Shown here piece by piece: positions 1 to 9,203 of a stretch of 40,679 nucleotides of DNA (its first letter is position 1; each line of letters begins with the position of its first letter). The translations under genes and the position numbers were made by a program. Source of the DNA: Pseudomonas sp. HMWF032. Lineage in GTDB: Bacteria; Pseudomonadota; Gammaproteobacteria; Pseudomonadales; Pseudomonadaceae. The stretch is taken from assembly GCF_003060885.1 (NCBI RefSeq), contig NZ_QAIG01000005.1, positions 747,277 through 787,955 on the forward strand. The letters are read 5' to 3'. The notes beneath the pieces are model-generated. The model was not told the DNA's origin, searched no databases, and saw only the letters and a list, made by a program, of their open reading frames with translations.

Positions 1-644
1 GCATTGCCACTTCGTGCGGCAAGCACAATCGCGCTGGCTTCAAGGCCCAGGTCGCTGCGTGTGGCCCAGCCTGGGCCGCTGAGAAAGGTTTCGATGCAGT
101 CATCCTGGCCGCAATAGCAGCGCCGTACCGGGCCGTCCTCGGCGCGGCGCCAGGGCAGAGGGTTGTGGCCCCACTCACCGGTAATCGCATTCGGGCCGCC
201 TAACAGTTGCTTGTTCAGGGCTAATCCACCCCCGACGCCTGTTCCCAGAATAACCCCGAAAACGCTTGCAGCAGCCTCGCCTGCGCCGTCGCAGGCTTCG
301 GAAAGGGTAAAGCAGTCGGCGTCATTGGCCAGCCGGACCGGGCGCTGTAAGCGCTGCTCAAGGTCGGCCTGCAGATCCTCGCCAATCAGGCACTGTGAAT
401 TGGCATTCTTGATGCGTCCATGATCGGGCGATCGAGTGCCGGGGATACCGACCCCCAGGCTGCCCTGCTGGCCCAGGTCGCGCTCGCAATCTTCAACTAG
501 GCTGACAATCAGACTGAGCGTTTTTAGATAGTCCCCCTGTGGGGTCGGTGCTCGGCGTCGCAGTACTTGCTGACCCTTTTGAAGGGCAATGATCTCGATT
601 TTGCTGCCACCCAGATCAATACCCAGCTTCATTGATGTGCGCAT
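1..644 (-). CDS. ROK-family sugar kinase (fructokinase/glucokinase/N-acetylhexosamine kinase type), 3' end outside window
   Basis: Reading the minus strand gives a ROK protein. The N-terminal phosphate-binding motif is LGIDLGGSK, followed by VGIPG, GVILGTGVGGG, the EWGHNPL histidine and the zinc cluster CYCGQDDC followed by IETFLSG, all hallmarks of ROK sugar kinases that phosphorylate a hexose with ATP in the cytoplasm. About 214 codons are visible. The family is near 300 residues, so roughly the last quarter lies beyond base 1. Three in-frame ATGs exist at 647, 644 and 632. An AAGG at 654-651 sits 6 bases before 644, which favours that start, while 632 gives the canonical MKLGID beginning. 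The sugar cannot be told from the sequence. The gene is divergent from a chemoreceptor, with a CRP/Vfr-like site between them. The ROK assignment is sure. ROK repressors are excluded because there is no N-terminal helix-turn-helix. Confidence 0.9.
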   Translation of the reverse strand, partial: MRTSMKLGIDLGGSKIEIIALQKGQQVLRRRAPTPQGDYLKTLSLIVSLVEDCERDLGQQGSLGVGIPGTRSPDHGRIKNANSQCLIGEDLQADLEQRLQRPVRLANDADCFTLSEACDGAGEAAASVFGVILGTGVGGGLALNKQLLGGPNAITGEWGHNPLPWRRAEDGPVRRCYCGQDDCIETFLSGPGWATRSDLGLEASAIVLAARSGN

Positions 645-709
645 CATTAACCTTAAGTTACACAGGTTGAGGTCGATAAGAGGTATACATGGAGCCCCTG
701 TTCGGCCAT

Positions 710-734
710 AAATTTGTGACATTGATCACGCTAA
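710..734. promoter_or_regulatory. CRP/Vfr-like binding site
   Basis: TGTGA (715-719), six bases, then TCACG (726-730), in an AT-rich setting. This matches the CRP-family half-site pattern TGTGA-N6-TCACA at nine of ten positions. In Pseudomonas the CRP homologue is Vfr. The site lies between the ROK kinase (start near 644) and the chemoreceptor (start 865), about 70 bases upstream of the kinase and 135 upstream of the receptor, so it could serve either gene. The regulatory role is inferred. Confidence 0.55.
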
Positions 735-864
735 TCTGCCTGTATTAAGCGTGTTGATCCATGTGCCGTAGGTCGAGCAGCCAGGGACATGCAAGCCGCC
801 ATTTGCCATTCTGCGCGGCCACTATGTAGCCTGACACGACAATAATTAGAACTGGAGACGTCCT

Positions 865-2895
865 GTGAAGACCGTGTTGTATCCGGCCATCGCGCTAATG
901 AATCGCCTCAGCTTCGGCACTAAGTTCAGTCTGATCAGTGTTCTGTTCTTTCTGCCCATGCTGGTCACCAACTTCTATCTGGTACGAGACTCCTACCGGC
1001 AGTTCATCAGTACTCAAGCGGCCATCGAGAGCATTGATTTGCTCGGTGAGAGCTTGGCGCTGCGGCGTAACCTTGAAGATTTTGTGGACCTTGTTGAAAT
1101 CAACGCCATGATCGGTCAATCCGGCCAGGCGGGCGACCTAGAAGTGCGCCTAAGCAAGCTGCAGGCTGAAATTGGTGATGAATTGCAAGGCCTGGCTGCA
1201 GTGGTGCACGAGGCAGAGCAGATCGAAGAGTTCAATAGCAAGCGTGATGCGCTGATTGCTGAACTGGCCGCGGTTCAGGATGAGACGTCCTTGAGCGGCA
1301 AGATTGTTCTGGCGGAAAAACTGCTGGGATCTTCCCAGGTGTTTATCAAGCTTGTCGCCAGCCAGGCGGGCCTCAGTCAGGACCGCGATGGCGACGTAAG
1401 GCAGATGGTCGAACTGGTTACAGTTGAAACCCCGAAAGTCACGGCGTCCCTGAGCGAGGGGCGGGCAATTGGTGCTTACTCGCTGGCTCAGGGGTTCCTT
1501 AACTCATCTGCCAGCACTGCCTTTGATGAGTTGCTGCTGGAACTGGAAAAGTTGCACGGCGAATACGCTCTGACGCTGCAGTCTTCGCTTAACAGCAGTG
1601 CTCAGGCGCGCGCTGTGCTGGCTGATCAGGCCGCCAGCAGCCTGGAGAGCCTGAAAACCAGTGCAGTGTTCTTCGAAGACAAGGTCGTGGTGGCTGACTC
1701 GCTGGATACGCCTTGGGCACAGTATTACAGCGATGTCAGCGCGGCCATGGAGCATACCTATCAGCTCAACACCGCGGTGCTGCAGTTCCTCGATAAACAA
1801 CTGGAAGTACGACTGATCGATAACCGAGCGCAGATGGTGTTGCTGGTGTCGGCGCTCGTGGTGGTATTCCTGCTGATCGTTTATCTCTATAGCGGCTTCT
1901 ATGTGTCGATTCGCACCACGCTGAAAGCGCTTGGCCAGGTGATGACTCAGGTGGCTGCGGGCGATATGACTGTCAGCTTCAAGGCGCAGAGTCAGGACGA
2001 ACTGGGTGAGCTTGGCCAGGTGTTCAATGAAACGGTGGGTAAGATCCATCAGCTGATTGAGCGCGTGGGGCTGACTGTGGCCGAGGTTGAGCGTCAGGCA
2101 GAGCGCGTGCAGCAGGTCTCTGGTGAAAGTAACCAGGCAGTGGCTGGTCAGCGCGGGCAGATCGACCTCATCGCCACGGCGATGAATCAAATGTCAGCTA
2201 CCGCCCAGGAAGTTGCCAGCAGTGCCGCGGCCGCAGTGGGTAGCGCGCAGAGTGTGAATGATGAAACGGTCAGCGGTCGTGCGCTGGTTGAGTCCCAGGT
2301 GGGCAGTATCCAGCGTCTGGCAGGGGAGATCGATCAGTCGGTGGTGGTGATCAACAAGCTGGCCAGTGATAGTGCGTCGATCAGCCAGGTGCTGGACGTG
2401 ATCAAGGGCATCGCCGAACAGACCAACCTGCTCGCGCTCAACGCCGCCATTGAGGCCGCGCGTGCCGGCGAACAGGGGCGCGGTTTTGCCGTGGTGGCCG
2501 ACGAAGTGCGTAACCTGGCCAAGCGTACGCAGCAGTCCACTGAAGAAATCGAATCGATGATCGCCAAGCTGCAAAGTGGTGTCGGCGCGGCTGTCAAGGC
2601 GATGAGCACCAGTCATCAGATGGCGGACAACACCGTCAATGAATCAGGCAAGGTGCAGCAGGCGCTGGAGAATATCCTCGGTGCGGTGGGCATGATCGTC
2701 GATCAGAACCAGCAGATCGCTACCGCCGCCGAAGAGCAGACAGCCGTCGCGCAGGATATCGACCAGAACATCGTCGAGATCAGCCAGGCCGGTGAGCGTA
2801 CCGCCGAAGGTGCCAGCCAGACTGAGCAGGCCAGTCGTGAGCTTTCCGTGCTGGTGGCGCGCCTGAAGCAGCTGATTGGTGCGTTCCGCGTCTGA
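865..2895 (+). CDS. Methyl-accepting chemotaxis protein (transmembrane chemoreceptor)
   Basis: A 676-residue inner-membrane chemoreceptor. TM1 is at about residues 20-40. A helical periplasmic ligand-binding region of about 280 residues follows, then TM2 at about 324-345 and a HAMP domain at about 346-398 (GDMTVSF, DELGELG). The long coiled-coil signalling domain has its highly conserved hairpin tip at about 519-552 ([26 protein letters not shown]), which binds CheA and CheW. The periplasmic region is too long for a simple four-helix bundle (about 150 residues) and could be a two-layer HBM-type helical domain. I cannot name the ligand. The start is GTG at 865 because GGAG (854-857) precedes it by 7 bases. 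A downstream ATG at 898 is possible but has no better site. No C-terminal CheR-docking pentapeptide is present. It is monocistronic, closed by the terminator at 2912. Confidence 0.95.
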   Translation: MKTVLYPAIALMNRLSFGTKFSLISVLFFLPMLVTNFYLVRDSYRQFISTQAAIESIDLLGESLALRRNLEDFVDLVEINAMIGQSGQAGDLEVRLSKLQAEIGDELQGLAAVVHEAEQIEEFNSKRDALIAELAAVQDETSLSGKIVLAEKLLGSSQVFIKLVASQAGLSQDRDGDVRQMVELVTVETPKVTASLSEGRAIGAYSLAQGFLNSSASTAFDELLLELEKLHGEYALTLQSSLNSSAQARAVLADQAASSLESLKTSAVFFEDKVVVADSLDTPWAQYYSDVSAAMEHTYQLNTAVLQFLDKQLEVRLIDNRAQMVLLVSALVVVFLLIVYLYSGFYVSIRTTLKALGQVMTQVAAGDMTVSFKAQSQDELGELGQVFNETVGKIHQLIERVGLTVAEVERQAERVQQVSGESNQAVAGQRGQIDLIATAMNQMSATAQEVASSAAAAVGSAQSVNDETVSGRALVESQVGSIQRLAGEIDQSVVVINKLASDSASISQVLDVIKGIAEQTNLLALNAAIEAARAGEQGRGFAVVADEVRNLAKRTQQSTEEIESMIAKLQSGVGAAVKAMSTSHQMADNTVNESGKVQQALENILGAVGMIVDQNQQIATAAEEQTAVAQDIDQNIVEISQAGERTAEGASQTEQASRELSVLVARLKQLIGAFRV

Positions 2896-2911
2896 TCAGC
2901 GGCTGTCCGGC

Positions 2912-2938
2912 AAAGCCCGCCATTGGCGGGCTTTTTTT
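2912..2938 (+). terminator. Rho-independent terminator of the chemoreceptor gene
   Basis: Perfect 10-bp stem AAAGCCCGCC (2912-2921) / GGCGGGCTTT (2925-2934) with an ATT loop, running into a T tract up to 2938. It begins 16 bases after the stop codon at 2895. The A-rich left flank on the other strand is short, so it probably works mainly in the plus direction. Confidence 0.9.
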
Positions 2939-3006
2939 GGGCTTGCAATCGCCTTTTGCTGCGTCTTGGTGATGTTGGGGCGGTTGCGTGTTGTGACCGA
3001 ATTGCA

Positions 3007-3807
3007 TCATTCCATGCGTGGAGCATCAATGTTCCAACCAAATAACTCGGCTGCGTTGCGGCTGCTGGCGCTGGCCAGTTCATCCGCGCTAATGCCGCGT
3101 AGTTCGGCCAGGGCCGTGCAAATGTCCGGCAGATATTCCGGACTATTGCGCTGGTTGGGGTACATGGCGGGGGCCATGTCGGGCGAGTCGGTTTCCAGCA
3201 CGATGGCCTCCAGTGGCAGTTGCGCCACCACCTTGCGCAGCCGCAGTGCCTGTGACCAGGTGGGTGCGCCGCCCAGGCCGAGTCTGAAACCGAGCTTGAG
3301 GTATTCGCGGGCTTCTTCAGTGCTGCCGGCAAAGGCATGAATGATGCCGCCACGGGCGGGCTTTAAGCGTTTGAGTGTGGCGATGGTTGCCGCATGAGCG
3401 CGGCGCACATGCAGCAGTGCGGGCCGCTCGAATTCGATGGCGAGTTTGAGCTGCGCCTCGAACAGCTGTTGCTGCCGCTCGCGATCAAGCTGTTCGAGAA
3501 AGTAGTCCAGGCCGATCTCGCCCACTGCACAGAACTTGGGCTGATCGGCGCAGCGGGTCAGCCACTCACTCAGCTCATTCAGGTGTGCGGTGCGGTGTTC
3601 ATCCAGGTAAGCCGGGTGCAGGCCAAACGCCGCGTAGAGGCTGTCTTCGGCGTGCACCAGATCCCACACCCGCTGCCAGTTGGCCTGATGCACACCCAGC
3701 ACCACCAGTCGCTCGACGCCAAGCTGGCGGCAACGGGCCAGCAGCTCACCGCGATCAGCATCGAAGTCGGGGAAGTCCAGGTGGGTGTGGGTGTCGATCA
3801 GGCGCAT
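3007..3807 (-). CDS. TatD-family metal-dependent hydrolase/deoxyribonuclease (YjjV-like)
   Basis: A 266-residue TIM-barrel amidohydrolase-superfamily enzyme. The metal-binding pattern is complete: HTH at residues 7-9, GEIGLDY with its glutamate, LLHVRRAH, IIHAFAGS, and LETDSPD near the end. TatD proteins are Mg-dependent 3'-5' DNases or hydrolases. The branch lacking an N-terminal extension is YjjV-like, so I do not assign the symbol tatD. The reading frame stays open up to 3867, but MRLIDTHTHLDF is the conserved N-terminus, so I start at 3807. It lies 83 bases downstream of prfC in the same direction and may be cotranscribed with it. A 20-bp perfect palindrome sits between the two genes. Confidence 0.9.
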   Translation of the reverse strand: MRLIDTHTHLDFPDFDADRGELLARCRQLGVERLVVLGVHQANWQRVWDLVHAEDSLYAAFGLHPAYLDEHRTAHLNELSEWLTRCADQPKFCAVGEIGLDYFLEQLDRERQQQLFEAQLKLAIEFERPALLHVRRAHAATIATLKRLKPARGGIIHAFAGSTEEAREYLKLGFRLGLGGAPTWSQALRLRKVVAQLPLEAIVLETDSPDMAPAMYPNQRNSPEYLPDICTALAELRGISADELASASSRNAAELFGWNIDAPRME

Positions 3808-3845
3808 GGTCACATCATACGCCGCCGGGTTGCGTGTGTGGGCCA

Positions 3846-3865
3846 GCTTGCTGGCGCCAGCAAGC
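3846..3865. repeat. 20-bp perfect palindrome between prfC and the TatD-family gene
   Basis: GCTTGCTGGC (3846-3855) is followed directly by its reverse complement GCCAGCAAGC (3856-3865). There is no T tract on either side, so it is not a standard terminator. It could be an RNA hairpin within the prfC-tatD transcript or a protein site. Confidence 0.6.
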
Positions 3866-3890
3866 AAGCTTCTACAGAGGCGGCGATATC

Positions 3891-5474
<1,584 letters not shown>

Positions 5475-5958
5475 TGTGCGGAATCCGTCGACTGAAGAGT
5501 CGGTCTGTCAAAAAAGGCGGCGATTATAACGGTAAACGTCGGCCCGCGCGGCGACCTGTAGTCAGGGGTGCAAAGCGGAGTTTTTGCGTGGTTTGTGCAG
5601 CATTCCATAACGGTTTGTTTTGAATATAAAACGTTCAATCAATAAGGCGACAAAGGGGGTCAAAACTACGGCATTTTTTGATTGATCTCGGCTTCCTGTG
5701 GCCCTAAAGTTCGCGCCCGAACGTCCATGCTGGCAACGATCCATCCGGCTCAAGTACTGACGACGAGAGGTTGTCCTCTATACAGACAATCCTCGGCGAC
5801 ATGCCTTGGGAAGTAGGCGAACCAAAGTGGGGAAACTGATCAGACGTTCTGCCTGTGCGGACTGGCCGCCAGGTCTCCCTGATGGTGGGTGAGCGACTGT
5901 GTTGCAGTGCTCGCCCGCTGAATGTGTTTTAACTGGTTCTGCCCACTGGAGTCCCCGC
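5475..5958. other. Divergent prfC/speC intergenic region with structured speC leader
   Basis: A 484-base gap without a convincing gene. The prfC side contains TATAAT (minus, 5528-5523). The middle (5620-5690) is AT-rich and has an inverted repeat TCAATCAA (5635-5642) / TTGATTGA (5678-5685). A possible plus-strand promoter is CTGACG (5757-5762), 16 bases, TATACA (5779-5784), which would give a leader of about 165 bases for speC. Two stem-loops fall in or near that leader: GAGGTTGTC/GACAATCCTC (5767-5794, one bulge) and the stronger 5887-5916 hairpin listed separately. Short frames here look like chance. Confidence 0.5.
5887..5916 (+). promoter_or_regulatory. Stem-loop in the speC 5' leader
   Basis: GGGTGAGC (5887-5894) pairs with GCTCGCCC (5909-5916) with one G-U, and inside it ACTG (5896-5899) pairs with CAGT (5905-5908) around a five-base loop. 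It ends 42 bases before the speC ATG and lacks an immediate T tract. A role in controlling speC by polyamines is only a guess. Confidence 0.5.
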
Positions 5959-7122
5959 ATGTCGATCAAGGTCGAAGACTATTACGCACCCGCCACTTTT
6001 CAGCGCATGAAAGCCTTCGCTGATACCCAGGAAACCCCGTTCGTGCTGATCGACACGTCGATCATCAGCCGGGCCTACGACGACCTGCGCGCCGGGTTTG
6101 AGTTCGCCAAGGTGTACTACGCGGTCAAGGCCAACCCGGCGGTCGAGATCATCGACCTGCTCAAGGACAAAGGCTCCAGCTTCGACATCGCCTCGATCTA
6201 TGAGCTGGATAAAGTGCTGAGCCGAGGCGTAACGCCTGATCGCATCAGTTACGGCAACACCATCAAGAAATCCAAGGACATCCGCTACTTCTTCGAGAAG
6301 GGCGTGCGTCTGTATGCCACCGATTCGGAAGCCGACCTGCGCAACATCGCCAAGGCCGCGCCGGGCGCGAAAGTCTATGTGCGCATCCTCACCGAAGGCT
6401 CGACCACCGCCGATTGGCCGCTGTCGCGCAAATTCGGTTGCCAGACCGACATGGCCATGGACCTGCTGATCCTCGCCCGTGATCTGGGCCTGGTGCCCTA
6501 CGGCATCTCTTTCCACGTCGGTTCGCAGCAGCGCGATATCTCGGTGTGGGACGCCGCGATTGCCAAGGTCAAGGTGATCTTCGAGCGCCTGAAAGAAGAA
6601 GACGGCATCGAACTCAAGCTGATCAACATGGGCGGCGGCTTCCCGGCCAACTACATCACCCGCACCAACAGCCTGGAAACCTACGCGGAAGAGATCATTC
6701 GTTTCCTCAAGGAAGACTTCGGTGATGACCTGCCGGAAATCATCCTCGAGCCGGGCCGTTCGCTGATCGCCAACGCCGGCATTCTGGTCAGCGAGGTGGT
6801 GCTGGTGGCGCGCAAGTCGCGCACGGCTGTGGAGCGCTGGGTTTACGTGGATGTGGGCAAGTTCAGCGGCCTGATCGAAACCATGGACGAGTCGATCAAG
6901 TTCCCGATCTGGACCGAGAAGAAGGGGGAGGTGGAGGAGGTGGTGATCGCCGGACCGACCTGCGACAGCGCCGATATCATGTACGAGAACTACAAGTACG
7001 GCCTGCCGCTCAACCTGTCGATTGGTGACCGCCTGTACTGGCTGTCCACCGGTGCCTACACCACCAGCTACAGCGCCGTGGAGTTCAATGGCTTCCCACC
7101 CTTGAAGTCGTTCTACCTGTAA
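5959..7122 (+). CDS. speC: Ornithine decarboxylase (PLP, fold type III)
   Basis: A 387-residue cytoplasmic enzyme making putrescine from ornithine. It is the eukaryotic-like, alanine-racemase-fold decarboxylase and not the large E. coli-type enzyme. The PLP lysine is in YYAVKANP. Other conserved blocks are [24 protein letters not shown], the active-site cysteine segment GPTCDSAD, and [15 protein letters not shown] at the end. The start at 5959 (MSIKVEDYY) is chosen because GGAG at 5948-5951 precedes it by 7 bases and the product matches, from memory, P. aeruginosa SpeC in length. Upstream codons from the GTG at 5899 are in frame but overlap a leader hairpin. It ends in a strong terminator at 7146. 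Family members can act on lysine or diaminopimelate, but the close resemblance to SpeC makes ornithine most likely. Confidence 0.95.
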   Translation: MSIKVEDYYAPATFQRMKAFADTQETPFVLIDTSIISRAYDDLRAGFEFAKVYYAVKANPAVEIIDLLKDKGSSFDIASIYELDKVLSRGVTPDRISYGNTIKKSKDIRYFFEKGVRLYATDSEADLRNIAKAAPGAKVYVRILTEGSTTADWPLSRKFGCQTDMAMDLLILARDLGLVPYGISFHVGSQQRDISVWDAAIAKVKVIFERLKEEDGIELKLINMGGGFPANYITRTNSLETYAEEIIRFLKEDFGDDLPEIILEPGRSLIANAGILVSEVVLVARKSRTAVERWVYVDVGKFSGLIETMDESIKFPIWTEKKGEVEEVVIAGPTCDSADIMYENYKYGLPLNLSIGDRLYWLSTGAYTTSYSAVEFNGFPPLKSFYL

Positions 7123-7145
7123 GCTCTGCAGCGGTTCGGCTGTCC

Positions 7146-7182
7146 AGCAAGGCGCTCATGTTTATGAGCGCCTTGCTCGTTT
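7146..7182 (+). terminator. Rho-independent terminator of speC
   Basis: Perfect 14-bp stem AGCAAGGCGCTCAT (7146-7159) / ATGAGCGCCTTGCT (7164-7177), loop GTTT, then CGTTTC. It begins 23 bases after the speC stop codon. The T tract is short, but the stem is very stable. Confidence 0.85.
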
Positions 7183-7262
7183 CTGGCGTGGATATTTGTT
7201 TTGCAACCATTGGCCTGGGTCAATGAAGCGACTAAATGGCGCTGTCATAGTCGCGTCTGGCT

Positions 7263-7283
7263 ATTTAGAATCATTTGCAATTA
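7263..7283. promoter_or_regulatory. Probable Fur box upstream of piuC
   Basis: The stretch AGAATCATTTGCAATTA (7267-7283) has the AGAATCATTTGCAATT form often seen in Pseudomonas Fur boxes (compare GATAATGATAATCATTATC). It lies about 35 bases before the piuC start. It would repress the piuC/oxidase pair when iron is plentiful. Not tested by scoring. Confidence 0.55.
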
Positions 7284-7315
7284 AGTGTGCGGTCAGGTTT
7301 CAGGGGAACCCAGTC

Positions 7316-7996
7316 ATGATGTTGAGCATTGCCGATGTGCTGACGCCCGAGCAGGTGCGTGAGTGCCGTCAGGCCTTTGAGCTTGCCAGTTGGCAGGACG
7401 GTCGCTTGACCGCCGGTCATCAGGCCGTGAAGGCCAAGGCCAATCAGCAACTGGCCCAGGATGATCCTTTAGCGGTGCAGATTGGCGACTTTATTGTGCA
7501 GCGTCTGGGCAACCATCCGCAGTTTGTCTCGGCCGCCTTGCCGCTGAAGGTGTTGCCGCCGCGCTTCAATCGGTACACCGACGGCGGTACGTACGGCAAC
7601 CATATCGATAATGCGATTTTCAGTGTGCCGGGTACGCTGCATCGGGTGCGCAGCGACCTGTCGGCCACGCTGTTTTTCAGTGATCCGGATGAGTACGAGG
7701 GCGGTGAGCTGGTGGTCGAGGACAGTTACGGCAGCCACAGCGTCAAGTTGCCAGCCGGACATCTGGTGCTGTATCCCGGCAGCAGCCTGCACCGCGTCAA
7801 CCCGGTAACCCGTGGCATGCGCTATGCGGCGTTCTTCTGGATTCAGAGCCTGGTTCGTGATGACACTCAGCGCGGTCTGTTGCTGGAGCTGGATCGTGCG
7901 ATACAGGCGCTCACCCTTGACGTGCCCGAATCGGCCGAGCTGGCGCGTTTGACTGGGGTTTATCACAACCTGCTGCGCCAGTGGGCCAACACATGA
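7316..7996 (+). CDS. piuC: Fe(II)/2-oxoglutarate-dependent dioxygenase, PiuC/PKHD hydroxylase (YbiX) type
   Basis: A 226-residue cytoplasmic hydroxylase of the PKHD/P4Hc family, the usual length. The iron ligands are H96-x-D98 (GNHIDNA) and H159 (SSLHRV), and R169 can bind 2-oxoglutarate. PiuC/YbiX genes are typically iron-regulated and sit next to PiuA/Fiu receptors, as here; their substrate is not established. The upstream frame reaches 7196, but I start at the tandem ATGs 7316/7319 because AGGGG (7302-7306) is 9 bases before 7316 and the known N-terminus fits. The stop overlaps the start of the next gene (ATGA), so the two are probably translated together. A Fur-like box lies just upstream. 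Confidence 0.92.
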   Translation: MMLSIADVLTPEQVRECRQAFELASWQDGRLTAGHQAVKAKANQQLAQDDPLAVQIGDFIVQRLGNHPQFVSAALPLKVLPPRFNRYTDGGTYGNHIDNAIFSVPGTLHRVRSDLSATLFFSDPDEYEGGELVVEDSYGSHSVKLPAGHLVLYPGSSLHRVNPVTRGMRYAAFFWIQSLVRDDTQRGLLLELDRAIQALTLDVPESAELARLTGVYHNLLRQWANT

Positions 7997-9096
7997 CCGG
8001 CATGCCGTTGCCAAAACTGACGCAGATCCCGCCGAGTCTCGCGGCTGTGGCGGACTACGAACCCCTGGCCCGTGAGCGCATGAGCACGCAAGCCTGGGCC
8101 TACATCGCGGGCGGGGCGGCTGATGAACTGACCCTGGCGGAGAATCAGGCCGCGTTTCAGCGTATTCGTCTGCGCACGCGGGTGCTGGCCGACCTCAGTG
8201 GTGGTAACACCCATCTGCAGTTGTTCGGCCAGGCCTTTGCTCACCCGATTTTCCTCGCCCCGGTGGCGTATCAGCAGTTGGCGCATGCTGACGGTGAGCT
8301 GGCGACGGTGTTGGCCGCGTCGGCCGTGCAGGCGGGCATGGTGCTGAGCACCCAGGCCAGCGTGGCCCTTGAGGCGGTGGCCGAGCAAGCGCATAGCCCA
8401 CTGTGGTTTCAGCTGTATATCCAGCCTGATCGAGCGTTTACCGAGGCGTTGGTCAGGCGCGCCGAAGCCGCGAGTTATCAAGCGCTGGTGCTGACGGTGG
8501 ATGCGCCGGTGAATGGCATGCGCAACCGTGAACAGCGCGCGGGCTTTTCTTTGCCGGGGGGGATTGAAGCCGTCAATCTGCGCGGCATGCAGCCGTTGCA
8601 TGAGGGAGCGCCGCCCAGTGGTGGTCTTCTGCTCGGTGGTGCATTGCTTGCGGCTGCACCTGGCTGGGCGGATGTGCAATGGCTGCGCTCATTGACGCGC
8701 TTGCCAATTCTGCTCAAAGGCGTGATGACTGCCGAGGATGCGCAACGCGCGGTGGCTGAGGGTATCGACGGTCTAATTGTCTCTAACCATGGCGGGCGTA
8801 CGCTCGACGGCCAACCGGCGAGCATCGAGGTGCTGGCGGAAGTTGCCGCCGCAGTGCAAGGGCGGGTGCCACTGCTGTTAGATGGTGGTATCCGTCGTGG
8901 AACGGATGTGTTCAAGGCCCTAGCCCTGGGGGCTGATGCGGTACTGGTCGGGCGGCCTTATGTCTACGGGTTGGCTACTGCTGGGGCCAGCGGGGTGGCG
9001 CATGTGGTGCAACTGCTGCGGGCCGAGTTGGAGGTGGCCATGGCGCTGACGGGCTGTCCTGATTTGGCCAGCATCACAGGCGCATGCATCCGGTAA
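7993..9096 (+). CDS. FMN-dependent alpha-hydroxy-acid oxidase/dehydrogenase (lactate/glycolate oxidase family)
   Basis: A 367-residue TIM-barrel flavoenzyme oxidising an alpha-hydroxy acid to the keto acid. YIAGGAADE near residue 37, LAPVAY (residues 89-94), WFQLYIQ, lysine 242 (LLKGVM), the catalytic histidine H266 with R269 in [10 protein letters not shown], and the FMN-phosphate loop [18 protein letters not shown] are all present. No membrane-binding insert is obvious, so it is probably soluble. The substrate (lactate, glycolate or other) cannot be read from sequence. Its ATG at 7993 overlaps the piuC stop by 4 bases, which argues for the same Fur-controlled transcript. That is an odd partner, because PiuC is usually followed by a Sel1 protein or PiuB in relatives I recall. 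The GTG at 7981 is less likely as the start. Confidence 0.9.
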   Translation: MTGMPLPKLTQIPPSLAAVADYEPLARERMSTQAWAYIAGGAADELTLAENQAAFQRIRLRTRVLADLSGGNTHLQLFGQAFAHPIFLAPVAYQQLAHADGELATVLAASAVQAGMVLSTQASVALEAVAEQAHSPLWFQLYIQPDRAFTEALVRRAEAASYQALVLTVDAPVNGMRNREQRAGFSLPGGIEAVNLRGMQPLHEGAPPSGGLLLGGALLAAAPGWADVQWLRSLTRLPILLKGVMTAEDAQRAVAEGIDGLIVSNHGGRTLDGQPASIEVLAEVAAAVQGRVPLLLDGGIRRGTDVFKALALGADAVLVGRPYVYGLATAGASGVAHVVQLLRAELEVAMALTGCPDLASITGACIR

Positions 9097-9147
9097 AGCA
9101 TTGCAGGCCCGGGAACTAAACACGAATAAAAGTGTAAATACCTGTTG

Positions 9148-9166
9148 CCTGATAATAATTATCAAA
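9148..9166. promoter_or_regulatory. Fur box of the TonB receptor gene
   Basis: TGATAATAATTATCA (9150-9164) is a nearly perfect inverted repeat and a close match to the Fur consensus GATAATGATAATCATTATC. It lies 38 bases before the receptor start at 9204, the normal place for an iron-repressed promoter. Confidence 0.8.
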
Positions 9167-9203
9167 TAGAATCACGCCTCGTTCAATTTTGGGGATGGTT
9201 CTC

